From positions 19,835,536-19,899,535 of the forward strand of contig JAJLRJ010000005.1 of NCBI GenBank assembly GCA_024195265.1: 64,000 nt of DNA, written 5' to 3'. The translations under genes and the position numbers were made by a program. The notes under the pieces are model-generated. The model was not told the origin of the DNA. It worked only from the letters and a program-made list of their open reading frames with translations, and ran no database searches. Each line of letters opens with the position of its first letter. The first letter of the stretch is position 1. Source of the stretch: Dendrophyllia cribrosa. Lineage: Eukaryota > Cnidaria > Anthozoa > Scleractinia > Dendrophylliidae. Of this stretch, positions 10,962 through 23,300 are shown piece by piece.

Positions 10962-12814
10962 ACGTCAATATATATACACTCCACCCACATATTCCCAGTA
11001 CTTCCACAGACTCCCCAACCCCAGTATTCCCAAACTCCCTACCCAGTATTCCTAAATTCAAAAATGGGGAGAGGGTGGGGTCAGGGTTAAAAAAAATTAA
11101 AATACGATTTTGAATAATTTTTATTTATTTTAATAAATTGTTGTAGAAAAAAAGAGAGAATATGATGGAAATATTCCACTGTTTTAATTGTTATGGAAAA
11201 AATAAAATTGAATTTAAAGAAATATATTATATAAATAAAAGAAAGATCGATGAGCGCAAAATAAACATTAACACTTGATGAAATTAACGAATTAATTAAA
11301 AAAGAAAGAAAGAGAAAAATTAATGAAAAAGAGGAAGAAGAGAAAGAAAGACATACAAATTTAGAATAATTTACATTTATCACAGAAAGATAAAGAGAAA
11401 ATTATTAATTTTGTTAAAACATAAAGAAAGAAGAAAAAGAAGAACTTAACACTAAGCAAAACTAAATCAGCTCTTGATGATTTTACTAATATGTTTACTA
11501 TTGATCGAATTGATGGTATGTTACCATTAGATTATTTTAGAAAAATAAAAAAAAATGTTACTTGATTTTATTAGTAGTAATAGAAATACAAAAATTAGAA
11601 TGATTTTGGTTGCTGAAATGGAAAAGTTAGTTACTGAGGAAAAAGAGGAAAGGACTTATGAATATTTCATTCAATATAAAGCTTATTTAAATTCTGATAC
11701 TCTTACTTATTTACAATCAAGAGATGGAAAAGAATATTATTATTTAAATTCTTAACTTAGATTTATGAGAACTTCGTAAATTATCAGGAAAAAGGTAGTG
11801 ATTGGTATTTCAAAAGAGTTATTTCATTTCATATTCATACAAACGAATATAAACCACTTCATGGATCATGTTATTTTTCAAAAAAGAAAGCTGTAGTTAA
11901 TATTAAAAATAATGATAAAAATGTTTAATGTTGTGTATATTAAGATATTTACATCCTAATGATAATCCTTATAGATAAACAATATGAAAACAATTGAAAA
12001 CAATATGAAAATGATTTCAATTTTAAAGGACTGGAATTTCCTATAAAAATTAATGACATTTCAAAATCTGAAAAACTTAATCCTTCACTTCCAGGAATTA
12101 ATGTTTTTACACAAAATGATTATGGAAGTATCCTCTTCGTATACAGAATAATGATTGTCAAAATAGTATAGATTTATTCTTTTTGACAATCGTTATTGTT
12201 TAATAAAAAGTTTTAGTAGACTTGTTTCTTTACAAGTTAGTAAAGATACAAGAAAAAAGTTTTATTGTAAAAAATGTTTGTGTCATTTTGATACACAAGA
12301 ATTATTAGATAAACATATAGAAAATTGTTGCCAAAATAATGCAAATGCAGTTGTGGGAATGCCAAAAAAAGGAACTAAACTTCAATTCGTAAATTATCAA
12401 AAGAAAATATCAGTTCCATTTGTTGCTTATGCTGATTTTGAATCTTTTACTGTACCTATTTCTAATCCAAATCCAGATAAAAGTTACACAACGGAATATC
12501 AGAAACATGAACCATCAGGTTTCTGTTTTTATTTCAAAGCGCAAGAAAGGATTCCCGGCAATCAGTAAACTATTCTCACCGGTCTCACTCGCACTTATAT
12601 AATGAGAATGGGAGACCTGGCGTCCTTAGCAGTCTTTGCAGCGGGGTACCAAGATCACAGGGACAGCACCGACAGACGCCCCATACTCAATCCCAGACTC
12701 AACCCAAAATAACATCCAACACCCAAACTGAAACCCGTGAAAGAGGGGAACAAGAACGCTTTACGCCTGAAGGCGTAGAGGGAAAAGCGCAAATAAAGCT
12801 CTAAAGGGGGCAAA

Positions 12815-13165
12815 ACTGTCAACGCGCAAATGGTAACACATGTGGGACTAAAGTATTAGTCCACAAACAAGCGGGGGCAAAACTATTAAGCCGCAAATAT
12901 TAAATGATGTGGGACTAAACTGTTAAGCTACAAAAACAAAGTGGCTCAAACTCTAACCCGCGAGTATTAACACGTGTGGGACTAAACTGTTAACCCACAG
13001 AACAAAGCGGGGGCCAAAACTGTTAACCCGCAAATTAAATGATGTGGGACTAAACTGTTAACCCACAGAACAAAGCGGGGCATAACTGTTAACCCGCAAA
13101 AAAATTAAATCATGTGGGACTTAACTGTTAAATCACAAAACAAAAGCGGGGCCAAAACTGAAACA
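12815..13165. repeat. Tandem array of degenerate units of about 75 bp
   Basis: Recurrent phrases such as gtgggactaaactgttaac, ccacagaacaaagcgggg and aaactgttaacccgcaaa alternate through this stretch about five times. Each unit contains complementary gttaaccc/gggttaac-like pieces that could pair. It is part of the 2.06-kb insertion. Confidence 0.8.
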
Positions 13166-13393
13166 AAGACAGAAACTACGGGGCGCCATTCCCCGGGTGT
13201 GGGGATAAAGGGAAAACGGAGTAAATAATCCCGAGAGGGAAAGGGATCTTAAACTTTAACAAAACCTCTAAAACTAAGAGTAAACCCGGGGAATGGCGGC
13301 CCTGGCGCCCGGTAATCCGAGAGGGACGTTGTGACCCCTCCAGGCACCGCCATTATAACGAACGTAAGTGATGTGAAAAAACTAAGGAGCCAA

Positions 13394-13394
<1 letters not shown>

Positions 13395-13424
<30 letters not shown>
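13395..13424. repeat. 30-base C homopolymer
   Basis: There is an uninterrupted run of 30 C. The length may be inexact because such runs are hard to sequence. Confidence 0.9.
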
Positions 13425-13744
13425 ATACAAGGGAGTAAAATGCGAGGGCAATATGACAAAGGGAAGACCCCTGGGACAATGCAGAGACTTGTGAAAGAGC
13501 AAGGGGCGTGCTAGCAAGGACTTGCGAAATATAAGCGCTGTAAATAGTAGACAAATGACAGCCCGTGAAGCCTACATGTACGAAGACAAAACTTTAAAAG
13601 CGGGGTGAACAACAAACGAACACGCAAAAATATGAATTTGATATGCAAATTAAAATATCACAAAATCCAAGAGGACCAAATGTAAAAGCAGAGGTAACAC
13701 ATATAATACAAACAGCGCGTAATAGCAGGACGGAAGGGCAAAAG

Positions 13745-14200
13745 TTAGCGAATATAAAGCCCAAAGGGCGAAATGTTCAAACCAGGGCGACAAATATCAA
13801 ATTTATAAAGAGCCCGCAAAAGCCCAAAGGGCAATCGTTCAAAGCAGGGCGAATAAATATCAAATTTATAAACAGCTCGCAAACGCCCAAAAGGATAATC
13901 GTTGAAAGCAGGGCGAACAAATACAAGATTTATAAACAGCCCGCAAGACGCCAAAATGGCGAAACGTTCAAAGCAGGGCGAACAAATATTAAATTTATAA
14001 ACAGCCCGCAAACGCCCAAAGGGCAATCGGTAAAGGCAGGGCGAACAAATACAAGACTTATAAACGGCCCGAAAAACGCCCAAAGGGCGAAGCGTTCAAA
14101 GCAGGGTGAACAAATATCAAATTTATAAAACAGCCCGCAAAACGTCCAATGAAAGGGCGAAGCGTTCAGAGCAGGGCAAACAAATATCAAATTTATAAAC
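13745..14200. repeat. Tandem array of units of about 66 bp
   Basis: About six to seven copies share aaatttataaacagcccgc, a gcccaaagggc palindrome and gttcaaagcagggcgaac. A 161-codon open frame across it (13643-14128) is a by-product of the unit being close to a multiple of three and is not called as a gene. Confidence 0.85.
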
Positions 14201-17144
14201 ATAAGAATAAAAGGCAGCCCGGTTTAACAATGTATTGAATACAAGTAAACGAGGACGAAACAGGAGGGAAGGGAAACAGATATAAATAAACTTGGCAAAC
14301 CTCAAGAGTAATTTCATAAGCTAGAGCAGCGCCTTGTGCTGCTGGTTCAGGGTGTAAAACAGCGTCGTTTTGAGGTGGAGCTGGTGGTAATACGTTGGGA
14401 AGGACAGCTTGGGCTTGAGGGAAGCTGTTGGGGCTGGTAAAGTACAACTTGGGCTGCAACGACGGCTTCTTGTTCTTGCCGAGGTCGTTGAACTTGAACT
14501 GCGATTTATGGAGCGTGAGCCATATAAACGTACAGGACACGGACGTGCGAGAAAGGAGAGCGAATGTAGAATGGATTCTCCTTATATACGCTTAAGTGAG
14601 ACCGCTGAGAATAGGATTAAAATGGATCCAATTATTTACACAAAACAAAATGAGGATGATGATATTGGTAAAAAGTTTATCGAAACTCTTAAAGAAAAAA
14701 CAAAAGAAATATATCAAAAATACTATTGTTTTTCTGAAGAAATTATTTTTAACAAAGAAGAAGATGAAAATTATAGAAAATCCAAAACTTGTCATTTTTG
14801 TGAAAAAGAATTTACACAAAAAGATAAAAAAGTAAGAGATCGCTGTCATTTTACAGGAAAATTCCGAGGTGCTGCCCATAATTCTTGTAATTTAGCTTGT
14901 AAGAAAACAAAGTTTATTCCCGTTATATTTCACAATCTCTCAGGTTATGATGCTCATTTATTTATAAAACAATTAGCTCATAACAAATATGAAAATATTG
15001 ACTGCATTCCAGTAACAGATGAAAAATATATTTCATTTTCTAAAAAACTAATTGTTGGTCCTTATATATTACAGAAAGATAATAAAGAAAAAAGTTAAAT
15101 TTGAATTGAGATTTATTGATAGTTTTAAATTCATGCAAACAAGCCTTTCTGCGCTTGTTAATAATTTAAAACCAGAAGATTTCACTAAACTCAAGAAATA
15201 TTATAAAAATGAAACAGAAAGAAATCTCTTATCACAAAAGGGTGTATATCCATATGATTATGTTAATTCTTTAAATAAATTATCTGAAAAACAACTACCA
15301 CCAAAAGAAGAATTTTACTCATAACTTAATGATACAGACATTTCTCATGAAGATTATGAACATGCAAAAAATGTTTGGACTCAGTTTAATTGTAAAAATA
15401 TTAGAGATTATCATGATACATATTTGAAATCTGATGTTCTTCTTATAGCTGATATTTTTGAAAACTTTAGAAAAATATGTCAAGAAAACTATAAACTTGA
15501 CCCAGCTTGGTATTATGCTTCTCCAGGTTTATCTTGGGATGCAATGTTAAAACAAACAAACATAAAACTTCAATTATTACATGATTATGATATGCTAATG
15601 TTTTATATTGAAAGAGGAATAAGAGGAGGAGTTTCAATGATTTCAAAGAGATACTCATGGTTGGGCAATGACACAAAAACTCCCAACTCATGGATTCAAA
15701 TGGTTAAAACAAAAAGAATTAGAAAATGTAGAGAAATTATTAGAATAACGAGATACTAATATTGGTTATATTTTTTAAGTTGATTTAGGATATCCAAAGA
15801 AATTACATGTATCACATAATGACTATTCATTAACACCAGAAAGAATGGATATTGAAGGTGTTAAAAATTAATACCGCATTTAGGTAAAATAATAAAATAT
15901 GTTTTACATTATTAAAATCTTAAAAAATATTAAAACTTGGTATGAAATTAACTAAATTCCATAGAGGAGTTAAATTATATTCTGTCAATCAATATGGATG
16001 AAACCATATATTGAAAAAAATACAGTTTTGAGAACAAAAGCAGAATCAGATTTTGAGAAAGATTTTTTCAAATTAATGAATAATTCCGTTTTTGGTAAAA
16101 CAATAGAAAACATAAGAAAAAGAGTTGATGTAAGATTGATAAATAATAGGAAGATAGCAAGAAAATTAGTAGCAAAACCAAACTTTCTATAATCAAATAT
16201 ATTTGATATTAAAGATATTTCAAATGATGTAAAGAAAAAGTTTGATACCTCAAATTACCTAAAAGATCATAAATCTGGAATACTAACAGAAATAAATAAA
16301 AAAGCGACTGGTTTAATGAAAGATAAAGCTGCTGGAAATCAAATAACAGAATTTGTTAGTCTTCGTGCAAAGTTATGTGCTTTTAAACTTGATGATCATG
16401 AGGAAAAGAAATGTAAAGGTATTAAAAAACCTGTGATTCAGAAATTAACAATAAAAGACTATAAAAAAATATTTATTTACTAAAGAAATTCAAATGAGAA
16501 ATATGAATATTATTAAATATATTCTTCATGATATCTATTCAGTAAAAACTAACAAAATAGCATTATCTTCACAAGATGATAAAAGATGTATTAGAAAAAA
16601 TAAAATTAATACTTATTCATTAAATCATTATAAAATTAAAAAATAAAATTCCGAAGGTAAATATCTTAAAATATTAGAAGACTTGAGAGAACCTAAGAAG
16701 AAATCAACAAATGATTGTTGTGATAATCCACAATTAGAAATACTTACTGAACATGTAATAGTAAGTCAAAATTGTTTTACTGATCATAAATATATTGAAA
16801 CACGTAAAGAAAATAACAATTATAGAAATCATTATAATTTAAGGTGTAAATCAGTCTATAACAGAAAATATATCTTGAAAAAAAACTTGAAAATTTTAAT
16901 TTAAATAATTCAATAAAAGAAATAACCTATGAAGTTTTTGATCAAATTAAATCTTTAGAAAAGTCATCTAATAAGTAATTGAGAAGTAATTGAGAAATTA
17001 TCCTCTTGTAAAATTCAGAAAGTAAAGGGAGAAAAACCTAATAGAAAGAAATTAACAAGTCTAAATTTCTTTCTAGAACATTATAATATAGAATTTGAAA
17101 ATATTAACTAATACAGAAATAACACTTTTTATTTATAATATATA

Positions 17145-17460
17145 TATATATATTGGGTTTTATTAAAAAAAAGAAATAAAATTCCCTTAATTATTTTAAT
17201 ACTTCATTAAGTATTAAAATTACTTCTGGTTACTATATTTTTAGCATATTTTTCCTCATTCTTATTTGTTGTTGTTATGTTGTTACCATAATGGCTTTAT
17301 GGCAACTCCTACTACAATACATATACTTATTATAAATTTTTCTTTTTCTCCTGCGCCAGGCTCGAATAGCCCTTGCTAATTGCAGGGACAAGCTTTGTAA
17401 ACTTATAACTTAATTTGAAATAAAACTTGTTGTTGTTGTTATTTATTTATAAAATATATT
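17145..17460. repeat. Probable non-LTR retroposon tail and microsatellite next to the right terminal repeat
   Basis: After a short TA run, the stretch carries gttgttgttatgttgttaccat and ends aaataaaacttgttgttgttg. This pattern of a unique body with a simple trinucleotide tail resembles the 3' end of a CR1/L2-type LINE or its SINE. It lies just inside the right terminal repeat of the compact element. Confidence 0.35.
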
Positions 17461-17818
17461 TCTTTTAATTCAATTTTTTCCATAAGAATTAAAACAGTGG
17501 AATATTTCCATCATATTTTCTCTTTTATTTTCTACAACAATTTATTAAAATAAATAAAAATTATTCAAAATCTTATTAAATTATTTTTTTTTTAACCCTG
17601 ACCCCACCCTCTCCCCATTTTTCAATTTAGGAATACTGGGTAGGGAGTTTTCGAATACTGGGGTTGGGGAGTCTGTAGAATTACTGGGAGTATGTGGATG
17701 GAGTGTAGATTTTTTTTTGGACTTTGATTCCTGGTTATTACTGTGTCTATACTGTCACGTATAAAAATGACAGTGTGATATATGGAGTTTGAAAATGTAT
17801 ATGTCTACTACTCACGAG

Positions 17819-19979
17819 AGGCTAAACAAGTTTGCAAACTTGTTTTACCGGTTCAAAGTTAATTTATTCGTCCATGGCGCTGGACGGCGGCTCGATCAAA
17901 GGAACTAACGGATGCTCGCAGTGGTTACTTTCTCGTCCGGCGTAGCTCGGCATAGAAGAATCCACTGCTCGCAGGGTACACTAAAATTTGATACAAATTG
18001 AAATCATTAAGCTATTGAACTGAGAAGCTGAACGATTTTCTCTCTGACACTCTTACGTTAGCTTTTGAATCTAATCGTTTCCCAGTATATTTATTATTCT
18101 CGGTTGATGTGAAAAATTTTAGTAGCTAAAAAGAGACTCGCTGGCCTTTTGTTAGACGAATCTGCATACAAATACTCTTAAATAGCGCAAGAATGTCGAA
18201 TTAGAAACTTAAAGGTTTATGTGGTTTTGGGCTTCGTCAACACAATACAATTGATTAGAGAGATACCACTTGAGGCAACTAAGTAGAATGGACGTCGTTG
18301 TGAGATGCATTTTGCGACGCGAAACGAAATCTGGTTATCGTGTTTCACCGTCGTTTTCATTAAAATAGGGAGCTTACGCAACCACGACAGCGACGGCAGA
18401 GAGAACGGCACATAACAATAGGTTTAATGAGCGAAACAATGCTTATGCACGTGCGTTTTACATTTTGGTACATTTCTTTGTTTTTCCTCCAAAACAATAA
18501 CGTCAAATAATTAAATTATAGGTTTCGTGGAGAACGTGAACACGCGACGGTTAATTTTCCTTTCTCTATTTGAACTTAAAGGCTGACCCTACAAATTTAG
18601 CTCCTGCACAATCCAGTCATATTAGACAAATTAAACAAATTGGAACAATTGCAAAGTAGTTTAAAATAGCGCGAATCCTTTTTTTCAAGTGAAGTTTTCC
18701 TGGCGTTGCCGTCCTCGTTGCGTAAAGTCCCTAATGTCACGCGGCTCTAATTATCATCTCGCTTTTCACTGTTGGTTACAGTTTTTTTAACACAAAAGCG
18801 AGAGAAAGTGCTTTCCGTATTTCCATACAATTATGGTAAATGCCTTTCAACCAATAAGAGCGCGCGTAGTATCGTGCTAAATTAATTGTTAAGAGGTAGT
18901 GTCTGTAAAAGCGGTCCACTGCATTTCGGGTCGGAAGAAAGTTTTCCCTCAAACTTTGCACAGTAAACTATCTTGGGTCATAAGTAAATGAAACGACTTT
19001 AGTTTTTGGAAATACGTTAAATTGTATTTTTTAGAGCTCGTAACAGTCAAAGCGGCAAAAGGCCTAAATTTGCGCTTGGCCAGAATCGAAAATTGCATAA
19101 ATTGACGAGCTCGCTGCTCGGAAACCACCAAACGCAGCAAGAAATTATTATTATTCCTAAGTTGAGTGTTCCTTCAAAGGTGTGAAACGCAAGTTAATTT
19201 TGATATAGGTTAAATTGGAGATTCAAGAAAATTAATACATTAGCACCCACTTAATTGCTTTTGAAAACATGCGAAAGTACCCTGTCTTCGCTGTCTTTTA
19301 TTTCCTAAGTCCAGACTGAAACGCTTAAAATTTCTATTTAATTCTGCTAAACAAATGTTAGTTAGCATAGAAATATAGAAATACTTTGCACTTGTTGTCT
19401 TTCTTTCCCACAGCGACATTACACTTTTCGTGCTTTTGCGAATATAAAACGCACATTATGCAAATTAGGTTGTTGGACAATTCAGAGTGCTTTAAATATA
19501 GGCGTTTTATATATTCATATTTCACGATTTTTAATCATAAATTTCAGTAAAACACACAATTAACCCTTTTACTGTTTAATGGCTATAACTAGCTAATTAT
19601 TAAGTCCCGATCTTCGGTGAATATGGTGAATATTATGCAAATTAGTTTGTCTTCAAAAGTTAGTCCGGTGTGACAAGAAACATTTCTAACTTAGTTTGAT
19701 TTTTTTTTTTACTTTTAAAGATTTTAAAAAACACAGATAAACTATCCAAATCATTTTGTGGTTTAGTTATTGAAACTTAACGATAAATCAGTTTAGCTTT
19801 TAATATGGGACGTTGTTAATGTACTTTGAAATCGACAATGCGTGACCTTTGTCAGTTCAATTTGCACAAATTTGGAGTGTCACACCATGTAACATGTACA
19901 AACGTCATTACTATATTCATTCTATTTGGCAACGGCAAAATGAAGGCAAACAGTGATCCCATTCATTACTGCAAAAAAG
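17819..19979. other. Intron sequence between the two Polinton-class elements
   Basis: No gene is supported. The stretch holds an inverted copy (17905-17990) of the repeat that flanks the MITE at 9353, and at 18890-19140 a repeat also found inverted at 39080-39325. The rest is AT-rich sequence with scattered short repeats. Confidence 0.6.
18890..19140 (-). repeat. Dispersed repeat, inverted relative to the copy at 39080
   Basis: About 250 bp here match 39080-39325 in opposite orientation with moderate divergence, including ggtggtttccgag, gagctcgtcaatttatgcaa and cgacccgaaatgcagtggac. It is a dispersed host repeat rather than part of the Polinton, whose target duplication lies outside both copies' inner edges. 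Confidence 0.8.
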
Positions 19980-19985
19980 AAGGAT

Positions 19986-20313
19986 AGTAGTTATAGGGGG
20001 CACTCTGGGGCACCACGGTAATTTCAGGCAATCACCACCGCTCCAATTTAGCGCGTGGCACTCTGGGGCACCACCGTCACCACCGTCAACTTTAAGCGAT
20101 ATTGAATCACCACCGCTCCAATCTAGCGGTAATCAAGCACCCTCCGTCAACTTCAGCCGATCTTAAATCAAGCACCCTCCGTCAACTTCAGCCGATCTTA
20201 AATCACCACCGCTCCAATCTAGCCAATCTAGCGGTTTCCAATTTCCGCCTTCATTTAGCGCCAATCAATCTCCGCTAACTCATAACGATCTTAAAAACAG
20301 CTCAAATCCAGCC
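19986..20313. repeat. Left terminal inverted repeat of the Polinton (328 bp)
   Basis: It matches 37052-37283 in inverse orientation. It is longer than the right arm by about 96 bp because of an internal tandem expansion of an aatcaagcaccctccgtcaa-type unit at about 20130-20215. A cactctggggcaccac motif also occurs twice near the outer end. Confidence 0.95.
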
Positions 20314-20325
20314 AAAACAAACTCC

Positions 20326-23300
20326 CTAAAACCCATACGGTAATGTATCCAGCCCAGTTTCCACAAGATTAAAACATCGCTTGTCATAAACGAATCTGAA
20401 ATCTTCCTCTTGATATTCATTAAACACCTCTTTGGTCTTTGGATTTCTGGCTATATGCCTTTCATTGACCAATGTGATTCTTTCCTTTTGTTTATTGATG
20501 ATTTTCTTCATTTCCGCCATGTTCAGATACTGGCTGTTTTCATGGTTCAGCGAGAAGCCTTTCACCTTACATGTTATCTTTTCCAGTCACATAGCTATAT
20601 GACTTCGGCCCCGATCCACACCAGTCCACAATCTTATCGCCGTCAAGTTCGTCTGTCAACTCACCAAGCATGTCTCCAGTTTCAACTGTTGCTCCTCCAG
20701 GCTGTTTCACATACCAAGCACTGTCGGTGTCGAAGCCTAACACTTGTTCGCCTAACACATCCAACACACCATATAGCTTCATTCTGGCATGGCTAGTTGT
20801 GAATGCAGCCACAAAGATATTAGTGCAGTTTGCATTTTCGATAAACTGGCCTTTCAAATCATATGTCATCTGCACCATATTTTCGTTGATGAAATGCACC
20901 AACAGATTATCAATCTTATCGTCCAACAATATAGAATAAAATTCTTTCGGATCAGTTACATATTTATTTTGCTTCATATTATTTCGTTGTCCAAACTTTC
21001 CCCACAAACTATTCAGACATGCTTTTGCAATGGTTCTTTTTCCAGCATTAAATTCAATATCTCCTAATTCAATTCCCAATCTTTCTTTCACTACACTTTT
21101 GAAATGTTCATGTGATTTGTATTTGCAGTTTTCACCAACCGTCAAGGCGGATGTTTCCAGCTTTATCTTCATGAATTTTTTGACATATTCTTTGAAGAGA
21201 TCTTCAGTTGTTTCAGGGAAATGCCACACCTCATAAATCTTTTCAATCTTATAGCCTTTCTCCAAAGCTTTCTGCATTCATTCAAACACCAGGTTCCAAT
21301 GAATGCTCTTTCGTCATCGCTATGATCACACCGTTGTTGTTTTGTTTCTGCGCATGTTCGACACAGTGGAAACAACAACTTTTTCGCGTTGCCACACATT
21401 GTCTTTTGAGGCAACACTGGATGATATAAGCCCCGCGGTGGTAAAACTTTGCATTTCATAAAACCAAACCAGTTCGGATTAAATTTGTCTGGCCCCACTA
21501 TTTTCACTGGATGGCCTTTGGGATATTTCTTGAAGAATTGAACCGTTGGATACAAGCTCACAAAATCCACATAACCGCCTGATTCATTTTCTTTGAAATT
21601 ATAGGTCAACTTTGTTATATTTGTTCGCCCGCCAAAGAATGTATCTCTAGGATCCAATGGTTCAACGCAATCCCGCTTCCAAGTTTTCTTGAATAATTTG
21701 AATTCATTGCTTTGTTTCACTGAACATTCTCTACCTTCTATTAATTCATATCCAGCCGCCTTTATTTTGGCATTTTTTTCAAGCGTCTTTTTCCGCAATG
21801 TTGCCATATCTATTTGATTCTTGGTGTTTATTGTTGCTCCATCAAAACACGTTTCACAACCATGCCAGAAGCAGCCATGAAATTCAAACACAGTCTTCGT
21901 GTCTTCGCAAAATCCATCTACTCGATACCACCGATCTTCTAACCATAATTTCTTTTCACCACCATTCAAGGCATGCTGAATATTGCAACTATGTTTCTCC
22001 GTCAAAAAGTCTAGCCAGGCAATCGATGCTAGCGAATATGTTTCTCTTTTGGTTTGGTTTCTGACAACGGCGACAGTTCCTTCTTCCAGATAATTACTTC
22101 GATATATTGCCATACACACAGCTGCAATCGTGATATATTGTAGTGGATCGATATTCTCGAGTTCAATAAATTCTTCACGGAATTTCATCATAGATCTTCT
22201 GAGAATGTCGACATCGGGTCTGCAATATTCGGTCAGTTCTTTCTGGAAGTCAAAGATATAACCTTCTTGAATTCTTTCGTCATACCAAGTCAGAAATGGC
22301 TTTCGGCAAAAACTCTTCATTTGATCTGGTTCATAATATTTCTTATTCGGCATCGGCCCCACATAGTTTTGATTTGATTTCTTGTTGAAGAAATGTGGGA
22401 AGTAACCTTTCTTTAATTCTTTCAGCCCAAATGTCTTGGGAAACATTGCCAGCGATCCCAACACAAAATTCAGACTGTCGATGAATCTGACTCCGAAACG
22501 CTGGATCTCCATAGACATTTTGGTGCCGGAATATATGCAATAAGGCTTCAAACTGTTTTCAACGCACCATTTCAAGATAAACTGAGCATCATAGCCTCTT
22601 GCATTGTGGGCAATAAACGTCCAACCAGCATGGTGATCATTAAAGACAAACTGACAAAAATCATCGATGTTTCGAAATATCCATTCATTTCCTTCAAAAT
22701 CTTGTACAATTGCCAGATTCACTTCATGAATGCCAGTTTCCTGAATACATTCGAAGTCATAAAACATATATTTCTCTGAATAAGTCTTGCAGGAATAACA
22801 TAATTTATCTGGGGGACAACCCGTACATTGGCCTCCTTTAGCCTTGGTCTGTTTCATATAGCATTTATGCTTCGACATATCGCAATAGGCGCGGCAATTA
22901 GAGCATTGAGAATATCCGCAAGTATGCTTATCGAGGCTGCCCGCAACAGTTCGATTGCATTTCAAACACTTCGCAACAATTTGACAAACCATGTCAACTT
23001 TTCCACTCGTTGCTCTGTTTTGTTTGTGTTCTCTGAAGCATTCCGCTCCTTTGAAGCTTCGGCAGCAAATGTTGCAGACTATTTCTGGCCCGGCGCAAAC
23101 ACCATCCGGGCAATACTTGAAACAAGCAATACACTTTGAAGGACACTTATGGCGATCTCTAGTCTTAAATGTTTTCTTGCATGTGTGGCAATAATGATCT
23201 TGGCACAAAAATGCTGGCATCGAAGTGATGACATCGAAATGATTCTTGTTCTTCAACAGATAAATCCTTGTGTCATAATTTTCGGCATTGGCTGAATAAA

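Larger units (their letters stand above)
12554..14612. mobile_element. 2.06-kb non-autonomous insertion splitting the polymerase pseudogene
   Basis: The flanks carry aggatt at 12548-12553 and 14613-14618. Taking one copy out rejoins the polymerase frame. Near the ends an inverted pair is visible: attctcaccggtctcact at about 12573-12590 and its near-complement at about 14595-14612, followed by a weaker tatata/gagaat similarity. The left inverted repeat is preceded by about 18 extra bases. The interior is made of two unrelated tandem arrays and a 30-C tract, with no transposase. Confidence 0.65.
11461..16485 (+). pseudogene. DNA polymerase B pseudogene of the compact Polinton-class element
   Basis: Translated fragments in several frames line up with the family B, organellar/viral type DNA polymerase found in cnidarian Polinton-like elements. 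The order is an N-terminal region near 11560-12150, a zinc-knuckle stretch with YCKKCLCHF near 12265, exonuclease motif I as YADFES near 12430, and an endonuclease VII-like CHFTGKFRGAAHNSCN near 14850. These are followed by exonuclease II FHNLSGYDAHLF, exonuclease III YLKSDVLL near 15420, the palm region LMNNSVFGKT near 16075, and a C-terminal GLRAKL-like segment near 16360. Multiple stops and frameshifts occur, the palm A and C motifs appear deleted (junctions near 15690 and 16200), and a 2.06-kb element splits it at 12553. It is dead. Confidence 0.8.
10605..17812. mobile_element. Compact, degraded Polinton-class element carrying only a DNA polymerase B gene
   Basis: About 360 bp of terminal inverted repeat bound this element. 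The left arm lies at 10605-10704 plus 10975 to about 11232; the right arm spans about 17445-17812. The outer end reads (a/g)gtagtagacatatac, sharing the AGTAGT terminus of the second, full Polinton in this window. Flanking 6-mers cgcgag (10599-10604) and cacgag (17813-17818) differ at one base and may be a decayed target duplication. Subtracting two later insertions leaves about 4.9 kb, far below the usual 15-20 kb. No integrase, capsid or ATPase was found, so it probably moved with borrowed enzymes. Confidence 0.75.

Noticed and set aside
11087..11383. 98-codon minus-strand frame rich in Phe, Ile and Ser
   Set aside because: It lies across the AT-rich left terminal repeat of the compact element; composition alone explains it.
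13643..14128. 161-codon plus-strand frame and several minus-strand frames over the same stretch
   Set aside because: The stretch is a 66-bp tandem array in which all frames stay open; amino-acid periodicity follows the DNA unit.
12815..14200. CRISPR array
   Set aside because: The repeats are adjacent tandem units without unique spacers, in a eukaryotic transposon context.
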